A stretch of DNA of 64,000 bases, taken from Bradyrhizobium sp. CCH5-F6 (GTDB taxonomy: Bacteria; Pseudomonadota; Alphaproteobacteria; Rhizobiales; Xanthobacteraceae). Under the pieces are notes generated by a model. It did not search any database. It saw nothing but the letters and a program-made list of their open reading frames with translations, and had not been told where the DNA came from. The position numbers were made by a program, and so were the translations under genes. Below, piece after piece: positions 17,028 through 26,281 of this stretch. Every line of letters begins with the position of its first letter. Positions within the stretch are counted from its first letter, which is position 1. The stretch is from the NCBI RefSeq assembly GCF_001556045.1, contig NZ_LSIC01000122.1, positions 1-64,000 on the forward strand, written 5' to 3'.

Positions 17028-17801
17028 ATGGAGCTTCATGGCAAGATTGCCGTAGTGACGGGTGCCGCTTCTGGACTGGGGCTTGCGACCTGCAAGGTGC
17101 TCGCCGCGGCCGGCGTGCGTATCGCCGGTTTCGATCGCGACGAGAAAAAATTGCAGGCACTAAAGTCGAACCTCGGCGATGCGTGCCTGGCGCGCGTCGT
17201 CGATGTCGCCGAAGAGAGCAGCGTGAAAGACGGGATCGCGGCGGTCGTCGCCGCGTTCGGCGGCGTTCATGTCGCAGTGAATTGCGCGGGGGTCGCCGAT
17301 GCCGCCAAGACCGTATCAAAAGGCGAGCCGTTCCCGATCGCGACGTGGAACAAGGTGATCGCGATCAACCTGACCGGTACCTTCAATGTCATCAGATTCG
17401 CTGCGCTCGCGATGACCAGGAACACCCCTGACGCCGAGGGTGGCGAGCGCGGCGTCATCGTCAACACGGCATCGGGCGCTGCATCCCAAGGGCAGGTCGG
17501 TCAAGCGGCCTACAGCGCCAGCAAGGCGGGCGTAATCGGCCTGACGCTTCCAGTTGCCCGCGACTTGGCGCCACACGGTATCCGCATAGTCTCGATCGCG
17601 CCGGGGCTGTTCGATACCGCAATGGTCGCAGGCATTCCGGACAATGTCTCTCAGTCGATCGTCGATCGCATGATCCTGTATCCGAACCGGATGGGACAAC
17701 CGCGGGAATTTGCCCGGCTGGTGCAACATATCGTCGAGAACTCGTACCTGAACGCGACCACGCTCGATCTGGATGCAGGCGCCCGCATGCAGTCGCGTTG
17801 A
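17028..17801 (+). CDS. Short-chain dehydrogenase, 3-hydroxyacyl-CoA dehydrogenase type II-like
   Basis: A 257-residue classical SDR. The cofactor loop is VTGAASGLGLATCKVLAAAG (residues 9-28), the NAG-equivalent is NCAGVADA, and the catalytic Tyr-Lys pair is YSASK. The pattern resembles HSD10-type 3-hydroxyacyl-CoA dehydrogenases, including ERGVIVNTASGAASQGQVGQ. An NAD-dependent oxidation of a 3-hydroxyacyl-CoA before the thiolase is the natural role in this operon. It is the last intact gene before the decayed stretch at 17832. Confidence 0.92.
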   Translation: MELHGKIAVVTGAASGLGLATCKVLAAAGVRIAGFDRDEKKLQALKSNLGDACLARVVDVAEESSVKDGIAAVVAAFGGVHVAVNCAGVADAAKTVSKGEPFPIATWNKVIAINLTGTFNVIRFAALAMTRNTPDAEGGERGVIVNTASGAASQGQVGQAAYSASKAGVIGLTLPVARDLAPHGIRIVSIAPGLFDTAMVAGIPDNVSQSIVDRMILYPNRMGQPREFARLVQHIVENSYLNATTLDLDAGARMQSR

Positions 17802-17831
17802 CCACGTTTCCTCTGGCAATCGGCATCCGAT

Positions 17832-18502
17832 ATGCTACCTGATCGACTGCGATGGCATCTCAAAATTCCGGTGATGGCAGCGCCGATGTTTCTCGGGACC
17901 GGATCTGGTCGTTGAGACCTGTCAAGCTGGCGTGATCGGCACCTTTCCGGTGCTCAACCAGCGCACGACGGACGGTTTCGAAGCGTGGCTGGCCGACATA
18001 CGCGGCCGGCTCGCCGGGCAACATTGCGCGCCCTTTGGTGCGCAATTCGTCGTTCACTCCACCAATCCTCGGCACGCGGCAGACTTCGCCGCGGCCATCC
18101 GTCATGAAATTCCCATCGTCATCACGACCCTCGGAATTACGCGAGAACTGACCGACGCCATACATACCTATGGCGGGCTGGTGTTCCACGACGCGACCAC
18201 GATGAAGCATGCCAAGAAGGCGCTCGACGCCAACGCCGACGGGATCATTGCCGTCTGTGCCGGTGCGGGTGGCCGGCGCCAGCTTTCTCGCCCAGACGCT
18301 GAACCGCCCGTACGACAACCCGAAGGACCACAGCAGCTTCAACGTCGCGCGCGAGATCAGCCCGAAACTGTGGAAGGATATCTGGACCGCGGGACAGGGA
18401 GTCGGCGGCGTCAACGACATCATTCCGGTCGCAGAACTCTGCGCGCGGCTACAGCGGGAATGGCGCGATGGTATTCGGCGCCTCTCTGCCGCGGTCGGAT
18501 GA
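17832..18502 (+). pseudogene. Nitronate monooxygenase-type gene, frameshifted and internally deleted
   Basis: Three frames together give a decayed paralog of the gene at 5718-6689. From the ATG at 17832: LRWHLKIPVMAAPMFLG; then after a frameshift near 17895: GPDLVVETCQAGVIGTFPVL and onward to ADGIIAVCAGAG; then after a second break near 18270: ASFLAQTLNRPYDNP and WKDIWTAGQGVGGVND. At the second break about 85 residues, including the FMN-binding segment, are missing. It begins 30 bp after the SDR stop, so it was probably once the last gene of that operon. Confidence 0.85.
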
Positions 18503-18574
18503 GGCAGCCCGTCGTGGCGGGTTACCTTTACCGCTACGTCTGCCGTGCGCTGATTTAACAGCAGCCCGATCGAG

Positions 18575-18939
18575 GTCGCCCCCGCAGTCCTCGGAAGTTT
18601 ATCGACCAACACAACGTGCTTCGGCCGTTTGTAGCGAGCGATTTGTCCGTTCACGAAGTCGATGATTTCGCCGGCCGGATTCGCGCGGTCATCGCCATCG
18701 ACGACCGCGATGCTGCGCCAAAACAGCGGCCGGCCCGCGGATTTCGGACGGTCGCGGTACGGCGAAAGCATCGCCAAGCCCGAGGCTTCGGATTGACCGA
18801 ACGTCGCCCAGAAAGTTGCATTCGGATACTCGGTCTCGAAACGCTCTATGGTTGCGGGGGTATCCAGTCCTGTAAGAGCACGCAGCGATCCAAGCAGTTC
18901 GCGATCCGGTCCTGACTCGGAGATGCGGTGGGTTTCCAT
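18575..18939 (-). pseudogene. AMP-forming acyl-CoA ligase, remnant with deletions
   Basis: In-frame homology to adenylate-forming ligases starts abruptly with FETEYPNATFWATFGQSEAS and runs to GRPLFWRSIAVVDGDD. It then jumps at about 18672 from NPAGEI straight to IDFVNGQIARYKRPKHVVLV, skipping roughly 100 residues that normally contain the ATP-ribose Asp and hinge. The N-terminal half is missing. The frame overlaps the stop of the LivF gene (TGATG). It may once have been the activating ligase of the second transporter operon, in parallel with the intact ligase at 7636. Confidence 0.8.
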
Positions 18940-19664
18940 CAAGTAGCCGCGTTCCCCCCAAGAAACGCCTCGACGACACTCGGATCATTCAAGAGATCTG
19001 CGCCTGCGCCGCGCAGAGTGATCTGCCCCAGAGACAGCACGCAGGCGCGGTCTGCGATACGCAGCGCTGCTTTGGCATTTTGCTCAACCAGAAGTATCCC
19101 AAGTCCCAATTCGTGTCGCATGCGCAAGATCAGGCGGAATATTTCAGCAACGACCTGAGGTGCGAGCCCCATCGATGGCTCATCAAGCATCAGCACCCTT
19201 GGTTTAGCCGCCAGGGCCCTGCCAATGGCCAACATCTGCTGCTCGCCGCCGGACATAGTGCCCGCCGCCTGCGTCCGCCGCTCTACGAGGCGCGGAAACA
19301 GCTCGTAAATCCGGTCGATCCGATCGGCGACTTCAGCATGCGGCTGGCCATAGCCGCCGAGAGACAGGTTTTCTTCCACCGTCATCTCGGCAAAAACGCG
19401 TCGTCCTTCCGGCACATGACGTAGGCCAGCGCGCGCGATCATTGCTGGAGCGGTTCCAGCAATCGGTCGTCCGTCAAACACGATGGCGCCGGAGCGGATC
19501 GGGTTGAAGCCTGAAATCGTATTGAGAAGCGTCGATTTCCCGGCGCCGTTGGCGCCGACGATGGAGAAGATTTCACCTTTTCGAATGGCGATGGAAATGC
19601 CGTGAAGCACTTCGACCGGGCCGTAGCCAGCCTTCAAATCGGCAATAGAGAGAAGCTCGGTCAT
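18939..19664 (-). CDS. LivF-type ABC transporter ATPase
   Basis: A 241-residue ATPase of a second HAAT importer. Walker A is IVGANGAGKSTLL, the signature is MSGGEQQMLAIGRALA, Walker B is VLMLDEPSMGLAP and the switch region is LVEQNAKAALRIADR. The ATG at 19664 (MTELLSIADL) is used; the open frame extends upstream into the previous gene. Its start is 2 bp after the LivG stop, so the genes are coupled. It is the last intact gene of the operon read from 26105. Confidence 0.92.
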   Translation of the reverse strand: MTELLSIADLKAGYGPVEVLHGISIAIRKGEIFSIVGANGAGKSTLLNTISGFNPIRSGAIVFDGRPIAGTAPAMIARAGLRHVPEGRRVFAEMTVEENLSLGGYGQPHAEVADRIDRIYELFPRLVERRTQAAGTMSGGEQQMLAIGRALAAKPRVLMLDEPSMGLAPQVVAEIFRLILRMRHELGLGILLVEQNAKAALRIADRACVLSLGQITLRGAGADLLNDPSVVEAFLGGNAAT

Positions 19665-19665
19665 T

Positions 19666-20448
19666 TCAGGCCACCGCCTCATCCGCGCCGAGGTAGGCAG
19701 CAATCACGTCCTTGTTCGATGCGATGTCTTTCGGCGTACCCTCTGCAAGCTTGCGACCGAAATTCACCACAACGATATGCGAGGAAATCGACATCACCAT
19801 GCCCATGTCGTGTTCGACAAGCAGGACGGCGCGGCCATCTGCGGCGATCTCAGAAAGCAGACGCGACAGGTCCGCCGTTTCGCTTGGATTGAGGCCCGCG
19901 GCGGGCTCGTCCAGCAACAGCAGCTTGGGATCTTGCGCCAATGAGCGGGCGATTTCGACGCGGCGCTGAAGCCCATAGGGCAGATCCGTCGCCAGACGCT
20001 GCCACCACTGCTCGGCGACGCCCGCACGCGTAAGACACTGCGCGGCGCGAGCAGCCATTTCGTCATTTTCTTTCATGACCACCCAGGGTCGGAACACGGA
20101 ACTCAACAGGCCATGCTGGCCGAACCGGTAAGCGCCCGCCATTACGTTGGTCAGAACACTCATGCCATGCGCTATCTGCGGGGTCTGATACGTTCGCGCG
20201 ATGCCGGCCGTGCCGCGCTGATGCGTCGGCCGAGCGGTGATGTCCTCTCCTTCGAGGCTGATTGTGCCACCGTCGCAGGCGAGAACACCCGTAACGAGAT
20301 TGATCAGCGTGGTCTTGCCTGCGCCATTCGGACCTATCAGCGCCGTGACTTCCCCGGCGACCAGGTCGAACGACACGTCAGACACGGCCGCAATGCCGCC
20401 GAATCGCTTCGACAGGCCCTTGATCGAAGCCAGAGGCGTGCTGCTCAT
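19666..20448 (-). CDS. LivG-type ABC transporter ATPase
   Basis: A 260-residue ATPase. Walker A is LIGPNGAGKTTLINLVTG, the degenerate signature DLPYGLQRRVEIARSLA is typical of LivG, Walker B is LLLLDEPAAGLNP and the switch His is in LLVEHDMGMVM. The ATG at 20448 overlaps the LivM stop (ATGA). The open frame extends far upstream, but that part is the antiparallel shadow of LivM. Confidence 0.92.
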   Translation of the reverse strand: MSSTPLASIKGLSKRFGGIAAVSDVSFDLVAGEVTALIGPNGAGKTTLINLVTGVLACDGGTISLEGEDITARPTHQRGTAGIARTYQTPQIAHGMSVLTNVMAGAYRFGQHGLLSSVFRPWVVMKENDEMAARAAQCLTRAGVAEQWWQRLATDLPYGLQRRVEIARSLAQDPKLLLLDEPAAGLNPSETADLSRLLSEIAADGRAVLLVEHDMGMVMSISSHIVVVNFGRKLAEGTPKDIASNKDVIAAYLGADEAVA

Positions 20449-21410
20449 GCGACGCTTCTCTTGCGGGTGACAAGGCGGAACAACGTTTCTCCAAGACCCC
20501 GGGGAGCGAACATCATGATGCCTACCATGACAAGACCATAGATTAGGTGTTTGGCGTGATCGAAGCCTTCGAGTAGGTTGGGCAGGACTATGATGGCGAA
20601 GGCGCCGAAGATCGCGCCCCAGACGGTCGAAAGCGACCCGAGGATGACCATCATCAAAAGCTCGATGGAGAGCCCGACACCGAAGGCGCTGGCGTTGAAT
20701 GAGCGTAGATAAAGCGCCAGAAGAGCGCCAGACAGGCCGGACAAAGCGGCGGCGATGGCGAAGACCATAGACTTGGCCCGAACCGTATCGACGCCCATGC
20801 AAGCGGCAACGAGTTCGGATGTTCTTAGCACCATCAGGCCGCGCCCGAACCGCCCGTCTACGAGTGATACGGCGACGGCGATCGCCGACAGCAACGAGAT
20901 GCCCGCCAGAATGTAGAGTATACGCTCGTGGCTGAAACCCGCGATCGCCAGACTCGGCAGATCGACGATACCGGGGTCGAGGCCACCGGTAACGCTGCGC
21001 CATTGCGCCGCCACGACGAAAAACACGGCGCCGAGCGCCAATGTGCCCAGCGCGAGATTGTGGCCCGACAGGCGCAGGATCGGTCGGGCGATCAAGAAGC
21101 CGAGCAGCCCCGGCAATAGCACCGCAGCCACCAGCGCCACGGGCGCTGGCAGCGCCAGCTTCTGCAGGGCAAAGGCCGCCGCATAAGCGCCAATGCCCAT
21201 GAAGGCGCCTTGGCCGAGCGAGACCTGCCCTGCGTAGCCCAGCAGCAACGTAAGGCCAATGGCCGCGATAGCGTGGATCATCGACAGGATCAGAATCGAG
21301 CGATGGAACTGGCTGGTCAGCGCTAGTTCTGCGAGCGTAAGAACCACAGCAAGGCCTGCGAGGATAACCGCGTCATGCCGGAGGTTGGAATTCGATGTCG
21401 AAGTGGTCAT
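20445..21410 (-). CDS. LivM-type ABC transporter permease
   Basis: A 321-residue permease with the LivM hallmark LLLGYAGQVSLGQGAFMGIG (residues about 54-73), the coupling segment GRGLMVLRTSELVAACMGVD and the C-terminal FAPRGLGETLFRL. Membrane segments are spread over the whole length. It starts 3 bp after the LivH stop in the same direction and overlaps LivG by 4 bp. Confidence 0.92.
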   Translation of the reverse strand: MTTSTSNSNLRHDAVILAGLAVVLTLAELALTSQFHRSILILSMIHAIAAIGLTLLLGYAGQVSLGQGAFMGIGAYAAAFALQKLALPAPVALVAAVLLPGLLGFLIARPILRLSGHNLALGTLALGAVFFVVAAQWRSVTGGLDPGIVDLPSLAIAGFSHERILYILAGISLLSAIAVAVSLVDGRFGRGLMVLRTSELVAACMGVDTVRAKSMVFAIAAALSGLSGALLALYLRSFNASAFGVGLSIELLMMVILGSLSTVWGAIFGAFAIIVLPNLLEGFDHAKHLIYGLVMVGIMMFAPRGLGETLFRLVTRKRSVA

Positions 21411-21413
21411 GGC

Positions 21414-22295
21414 TCAGACCCGTGTAACGATGGCGCGACCGACGAGGCCCTGCGGCCTAAGGATTAGAACGAGAATGAGAAGGATAAAACCGACGGCATC
21501 CTTGAAGCCGGAGGCGACGTATCCGGCGGACAGGCTCTCAACAACGCCGATCAACAGTCCACCGACAATAGCTCCGATGGGGTTGCCCAGCCCGCCGGCG
21601 ACAGCCGCCGCGAAGCCCTTGAGACCAAGGAAGATGCCGTTTTCGTAGAACGCTGCGGATATCGGGGCGAGCATCGCGCCGGCCAAACCACCGAGCGCAC
21701 CCGCCAAGGTCATGGCGATGGCGGCGGCGCGCTTCGGCTCGATGCCGCAAAGGGCGGCGGCCCTCGGTTCTTGACTCGCGGCGCGCATTGCCTTGCCGAA
21801 CATGGTTTTCGAGAACATGTACCACAAAACGGTGCTGGTCAGCGCCAGGACGAAGATGATCCAGAGGCCTTGGCTCGGAATGTAGACGTTGCCTATCAAC
21901 ACCAGCGGCAAAAGCCCGAATTCCGGCACGAACGTGATTTCACGCCCGAAGGCGAGCGCGGCTGCCCCGCGCAAGGCGAGCGCCACGCCGATGGTCAGCA
22001 TCACCAGCGTCAACGGATCGGAACTGCGCGCCATCGCCATATCGAGAATGCAGCGCTGCATCAGCCAGCCGGTAAGCGCCGCACCCGCTACAGCGAGCAG
22101 GAGCGCCAGCGACATCGGCAGTTTGGCGGCCTGCGCCGCGCAGGCAAGAAGAACGCCGCCGAGCATCAGGAATTCGCCGTTGGCGAAATTGATCAGTTTG
22201 GTAGCATTGTACACAATGGTGAAACCAAGTGCCGCCATGCCGTAAATGCAGCCGACGACGAGGCCCGTGATCAGGATTTGCAGCAGGGTATCCAT
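21414..22295 (-). CDS. LivH-type ABC transporter permease
   Basis: A 293-residue permease. It starts QILITGLVVGCIYGMAALGF, followed by NATKLINFANGEFLMLGG, and has the coupling segment GKAMRAASQEPRAAALCGIE and the C-terminal LILRPQGLVGR. The ATG at 22295 is preceded by CTGGAGGTAAA, a strong ribosome-binding site, and is preferred to an in-frame start 66 bp upstream. It lies 62 bp after the binding-protein gene. Confidence 0.92.
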   Translation of the reverse strand: MDTLLQILITGLVVGCIYGMAALGFTIVYNATKLINFANGEFLMLGGVLLACAAQAAKLPMSLALLLAVAGAALTGWLMQRCILDMAMARSSDPLTLVMLTIGVALALRGAAALAFGREITFVPEFGLLPLVLIGNVYIPSQGLWIIFVLALTSTVLWYMFSKTMFGKAMRAASQEPRAAALCGIEPKRAAAIAMTLAGALGGLAGAMLAPISAAFYENGIFLGLKGFAAAVAGGLGNPIGAIVGGLLIGVVESLSAGYVASGFKDAVGFILLILVLILRPQGLVGRAIVTRV

Positions 22296-22357
22296 TTTAC
22301 CTCCAGGCTTTGCTTCGGTCGCTGACGGACGGATTGCAAGACCGCCCGCCCTGCAGG

Positions 22358-23521
22358 TCACTTCACGGTGACGAACTTGCCGCCTTGAACCTGCAGCATC
22401 ACCATCGACTGCGACTCCCGGTCGAGGCCGTTGTGGTTGGCGTCAGTGAAGCGAAACATCCCGTTGGCGCCGGGGAAGGAAATGCCACTGCGCATGGCTT
22501 CCGCCAGCTTCTCGCGATCCGGGGACCCGCCAGCCTTTTTCAGCGCTTCCTCGATGAGCAGCATCGCGTCCGAGGGATGCCCGATGAAGGTCGTGGCGTC
22601 GGCTTTGAACTTCTCCTTGTAATCGGCCGCGAGTTTGGTCACCACTGGGCGCATCGGATCGTTTGCGGCAAGGCTCTCGGGCGCGAGCAGACGCATGGAC
22701 GATACGTAAGACTTCTCCGCTGCCGCGCCGGCCTGCTCGATCAGCTGCGGCGAGGCAGCACCATAGCTGTTGTAGATCGGCTTGTTGTAGCCAATGGCCG
22801 CCGCGTTCTTGAGTATGATGGTCGGACCGGGGTTGACGCTCCAGATCAGCATCGCATCGGCGCCACTCGACCGAATCTTGAGGATCTGCGGCGTCATGTC
22901 GGTATCGCGTGGGCCGAACTCTTCCGCTGCGTTGACCTTCAGTCCGAGTTGGCTGGCTACCTCTTTGACGACTGCGGCACCGGCCTGCCCAAAACCATCG
23001 GCGGAGGACAGGATGCCGACGGAGGTGGCGCCCTTGACCTTCATGAAAGAAATCAGGTGCTCGGCAACGATGCGGTCGGTCGGTGGAGTCTTGAAGACGT
23101 AAGGGGTTGGGGGCACAACAACCGCTTCCGCGCCTGCGAAGCTGACGAGCGGCACCTTGTTTTCGTTTGCGACCGCGCGGATCGCCAGGCTTTCGCCGGT
23201 CGTCGAGGGGCCGACCACAACATGCACCTTGTCTGAATCTATTAGGCGGCGGAACTGCTGGGCCGCGATTGTGCCGTTGCCTTCGGTGTCGTAGAGGAAC
23301 GGCCTGATCTTGTTACCGGCCATGCCGCCGCGCGCATTGATCTGTTCGACGAGCATCTCGAAGGCGTTCTTCTGTGATGCGCCGATGAAGGCCGTTGGCC
23401 CCGAGGCTGCGATCAACGCACCAATGCGGATTTCCTTATCCTGGGCCTGCGCTGCTCCCAATAAAGCGACGGCCATAGTCAGGCCCAGACCGGCGGAAAG
23501 CAGGTTTCTGCATGTTGTCAT
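22358..23521 (-). CDS. ABC transporter substrate-binding protein (HAAT family)
   Basis: A 387-residue periplasmic receptor. The signal peptide spans residues 1-26 (GLGLTMAVALLGAAQAQ) and the mature protein opens IRIGALIAASGPTAFIGASQ. The fold class is that of Leu/Ile/Val-binding and aromatic-acid-binding proteins. It is 38 bp downstream of the flavoprotein gene and precedes the permeases, so import and first oxidation steps appear to be in one operon. The ligand is unknown. Confidence 0.92.
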   Translation of the reverse strand: MTTCRNLLSAGLGLTMAVALLGAAQAQDKEIRIGALIAASGPTAFIGASQKNAFEMLVEQINARGGMAGNKIRPFLYDTEGNGTIAAQQFRRLIDSDKVHVVVGPSTTGESLAIRAVANENKVPLVSFAGAEAVVVPPTPYVFKTPPTDRIVAEHLISFMKVKGATSVGILSSADGFGQAGAAVVKEVASQLGLKVNAAEEFGPRDTDMTPQILKIRSSGADAMLIWSVNPGPTIILKNAAAIGYNKPIYNSYGAASPQLIEQAGAAAEKSYVSSMRLLAPESLAANDPMRPVVTKLAADYKEKFKADATTFIGHPSDAMLLIEEALKKAGGSPDREKLAEAMRSGISFPGANGMFRFTDANHNGLDRESQSMVMLQVQGGKFVTVK

Positions 23522-23559
23522 GATGGGTTTCCTCCCTTAGAGTTTCTCGATACTGGTCT

Positions 23560-25287
23560 TCAGTTGCGTTCGCTGGCCGCATGGAGGCCCGCGATGTAAC
23601 CAAAGGTCATGCCCGGTCCGAGCGTGATGCCGCCGCCGGAATAATTCCCGCCAAGCACGCTCGCCATGTCATTGCCGACGGCATAAAGCCCCTTGAGCGG
23701 CGTATTGTCAGGGCCGATCACACGCGCGTGTTCGTCGGTTTTGAGGCCTGCGAAAGTGCCGATATCGCCGGGGACGACCCGCACAGCGTAGAATGGACCG
23801 GTCGCGATCGGCGCGAGGCACGGGTTCGGCTTGACCTCTGGATCGCCGTGAAAACGGTTGTAGGCGGTCGAGCCTTTGCCGAAGGCAGTATCCGTGCCAG
23901 TCGGAACGTCCGCGTTCCAGCGGGCGACCGTTTCCTCGAAAGCGTTTCGTTCAATGCCCGCCACTGATGCAAGCTCGGCAAGAGTGTTGCCGCGCATCAG
24001 GTAGCCGGAGCGGATCGAAGGTTGAAGAGGTAGCGGCGCCGGTTTCACATGGCCAAGACCGTATTTGCGGATGGTGCGGTGATCGGCGATCAGGAATGCC
24101 TCCGCCGGTTGGTCCGAAGGGCACGCACATTCCATGCCCTGCACGAAATCATGATAGCTGTTGGCTTCGTTGACGAAGCGGCGTCCGGCTCGCGAGACAG
24201 CGATGACGCCCGGCTTGCCGCGGTCGATGAAGTGGGGGAACGGGCCCTTGGTACCATCCTTGCGCGGCACAAGGCTGGTCGGAGCCCAGGCACCCGCGTT
24301 GGGATAATCCTTGACGACCTCGCCGCCAACCGACTCGCCCAGACGTACGCCGTCTCCAGTGTTTCCAGGACTCGCCGCCGACCAATGCTCGCTCTCACCG
24401 GCGCAGTGATTGTAGAGGGTCTGCCGCCTGGCAAAATCAAACGGAAAGCCGCCACAGGCCAGTACGACGCCCTTGTTCGCCAGCACACGGCGCCTGCCTT
24501 TTGGTGTCAGCACTTCCGCACCGACGACATGGCCTCTGTCGTTTCGGATGAGCGTTCTCACCGGGCTGTCGAGCCAGATCGGCACGCCGAGTTCGCACGC
24601 CGACCGAAACAGTCGCGCGGCCAGCGCATTGCCGTTGGTCAACAGCATCGACCGGCCCCGCACGGAGCGGTCGAACCCGAATTTGACCAAACGTTTGGCG
24701 ACGTAGAGGAAGGATTCCAGCCGCTGCGTGGCGCGATAGAAGTGCCAAAGCTCTTTACCAGAGCCGATTGCGAGGCCATAGAGCGTTAGCTCAGGCCGCG
24801 GCGGTCGCAGCTTGTCAATATCCGATCCGAGAATTGTCGCACTGACAGGTTGCGTCAGTATCGAGCGACCGCCCGGCGTGCCACCCGGCGCATCCGGATG
24901 GTAATCCGAGAATGCGGGAGCCGCTTCGAACCGCACCTGCGTATACGCATGCATGAAGGCAACCATCTCGGGACCTGCGTCGAGAAATGCATCGACCCTC
25001 GCAGCGTCGTAGTGGTTGCCCGATTCGTGCTTCATATACGCGAGCGCCGCGTCCTTGCTGTCCTTGACCCCAGCTTCGATGCTCACCGGATTGTTCGGCA
25101 CCCAGAGATAGCCGCCCGATAACGCTGTTGTGCCACCGAACACCGCTTCCTTTTCGGCAACGATAACCTTCAGCCCCTTCTTCGCGGCAACGATGGCGGC
25201 AACCATGCCGCTTGCGCCGGAGCCGGCGACCAACACATCGCAATGCTGGGTTTCATTTGGAATCGCGTGCTTGGAAGAGGCAACCAT
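23560..25287 (-). CDS. FAD-dependent dehydrogenase, 3-ketosteroid delta1-dehydrogenase/fumarate-reductase flavoprotein family
   Basis: A 575-residue flavoprotein. The dinucleotide fold is CDVLVAGSGASGMVAAIVAA (about residues 18-37), followed by EKEAVFGGTTALSGGYLWVP, the classic opening of 3-ketosteroid dehydrogenases and related enone-forming enzymes. The C-terminal segment PFYAVRVVPGDIGTFAG and GLYAVGNDMASVLGGNYSGG are also family-typical. Such enzymes introduce a C=C next to a ring ketone. The neighbouring SDR could supply the ketone from an alcohol, a pair also known from routes that aromatise oxo-cyclohexane carboxylates. The exact substrate is not evident. Confidence 0.88.
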   Translation of the reverse strand: MVASSKHAIPNETQHCDVLVAGSGASGMVAAIVAAKKGLKVIVAEKEAVFGGTTALSGGYLWVPNNPVSIEAGVKDSKDAALAYMKHESGNHYDAARVDAFLDAGPEMVAFMHAYTQVRFEAAPAFSDYHPDAPGGTPGGRSILTQPVSATILGSDIDKLRPPRPELTLYGLAIGSGKELWHFYRATQRLESFLYVAKRLVKFGFDRSVRGRSMLLTNGNALAARLFRSACELGVPIWLDSPVRTLIRNDRGHVVGAEVLTPKGRRRVLANKGVVLACGGFPFDFARRQTLYNHCAGESEHWSAASPGNTGDGVRLGESVGGEVVKDYPNAGAWAPTSLVPRKDGTKGPFPHFIDRGKPGVIAVSRAGRRFVNEANSYHDFVQGMECACPSDQPAEAFLIADHRTIRKYGLGHVKPAPLPLQPSIRSGYLMRGNTLAELASVAGIERNAFEETVARWNADVPTGTDTAFGKGSTAYNRFHGDPEVKPNPCLAPIATGPFYAVRVVPGDIGTFAGLKTDEHARVIGPDNTPLKGLYAVGNDMASVLGGNYSGGGITLGPGMTFGYIAGLHAASERN

Positions 25288-25334
25288 GGCAGATCATCCA
25301 TAATACAAGATACAAGCGGTTATGGTGGTGGCGT

Positions 25335-26105
25335 TCATGAAGTAAGATACCCACCCTCGACAGGTAGCATGACACCGGTCACGTAGGAGGACATGCGTGA
25401 GGCAAGAAATAGCGTCGGCCCCACGAGCTCTTCGGGCTCGCCTACGCGCCCCATCGGCGTATGATTCAGAAACCGGGCCATCACCTCGGGATTAGCGCGC
25501 GTCCCTTCGGTCATAGGCGTGGCAATGACACCTGGTGCAATCCCGTTGACGCGTACCCCGTCCGCTGCCAGATCGGCCGCCAGCGCCTTGGTCAGCTGAA
25601 TGACAGCGCCCTTGGTGGCGGCGTAGCTGGCCGAATTCCGATAGGCGACGAAGGAAGCAATCGAGCCGACATTGACGACGCGTCCCTTGGTGCGCCGCAG
25701 CTGCGGCAGCAGAGCTATCGTCATGTTGGCAGTGCCGTTCAGATTGACGGCAATCTGCGCGTCGAGGTGGTTGAGAAATTCAGGGTCGTCGGGTGCGGTG
25801 CGGCGCGTGATCCCTGCATTATTGATCAGCACAGCCACATCACCGAACACCTCCCTTGCAGTGGTTGCAAAAGCAAAGCACGCAGCACGGTCCGCAACAT
25901 CGAGCCCATACCCTTCGGCGTGTCCGCCCACAGCCTTGATCGCGTTGGCCGTTGCGCAGGCACCCTCGGCGTATCGATCGACGACGATTACTGAGGCTCC
26001 GGATGTGGCAAGTCCGCGGGCGATAGCGGCTCCAATGCCCTGCGCCGCCCCCGTGACGACAGCGACATCGCCGGCCAGCAGGCCAGAAATGGATCCGTCG
26101 TGCAT
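25335..26105 (-). CDS. Short-chain dehydrogenase/reductase
   Basis: A 256-residue classical SDR with the cofactor loop VTGAAQGIGAAIARGLA (residues 16-32), the NNAGITR motif, the catalytic Ser in NVGSIAS and the YAATK catalytic pair. The C-terminal YVTGVMLPVEGGYLTS is usual. It is the promoter-proximal gene of the operon and divergent from the IclR regulator. Oxidation of a secondary alcohol for the flavoprotein that follows is a reasonable role; this is inferred from order alone. Confidence 0.9.
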   Translation of the reverse strand: MHDGSISGLLAGDVAVVTGAAQGIGAAIARGLATSGASVIVVDRYAEGACATANAIKAVGGHAEGYGLDVADRAACFAFATTAREVFGDVAVLINNAGITRRTAPDDPEFLNHLDAQIAVNLNGTANMTIALLPQLRRTKGRVVNVGSIASFVAYRNSASYAATKGAVIQLTKALAADLAADGVRVNGIAPGVIATPMTEGTRANPEVMARFLNHTPMGRVGEPEELVGPTLFLASRMSSYVTGVMLPVEGGYLTS

Positions 26106-26281
26106 CTGCCTCTCTCCCCTAGCATCAACTGTTGCTGCGCACAGTTACGTCTCGTATTGTTCGTACTAGCTTCGATAGTTATACAATTCGTAATAAACTT
26201 CCTATTCTGTAATGATGCTTCCTGCGAGCCAGGCTGTCAAGCCTGTCGGATTAGGCAACTTTGCCGCTGTGAAGGACACTC
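26106..26281. promoter_or_regulatory. Divergent promoter region between SDR operon and IclR gene
   Basis: A 176-bp AT-rich gap between genes transcribed away from each other. The hexamer TTCGTA occurs at 26160-26165 and again at 26187-26192, where it is part of ATACAATTCGTAAT. The distance between the two is 27 bp. These are candidate IclR half-sites, given that such regulators usually bind between themselves and the divergent operon they control. No experimental motif is available for comparison. Confidence 0.45.

Noticed and set aside
17860..18942. 360-codon minus-strand frame read as one protein
   Set aside because: Only the first about 120 residues match ligases; the rest is antisense to the nitronate-monooxygenase pseudogene, so it is chance read-through.
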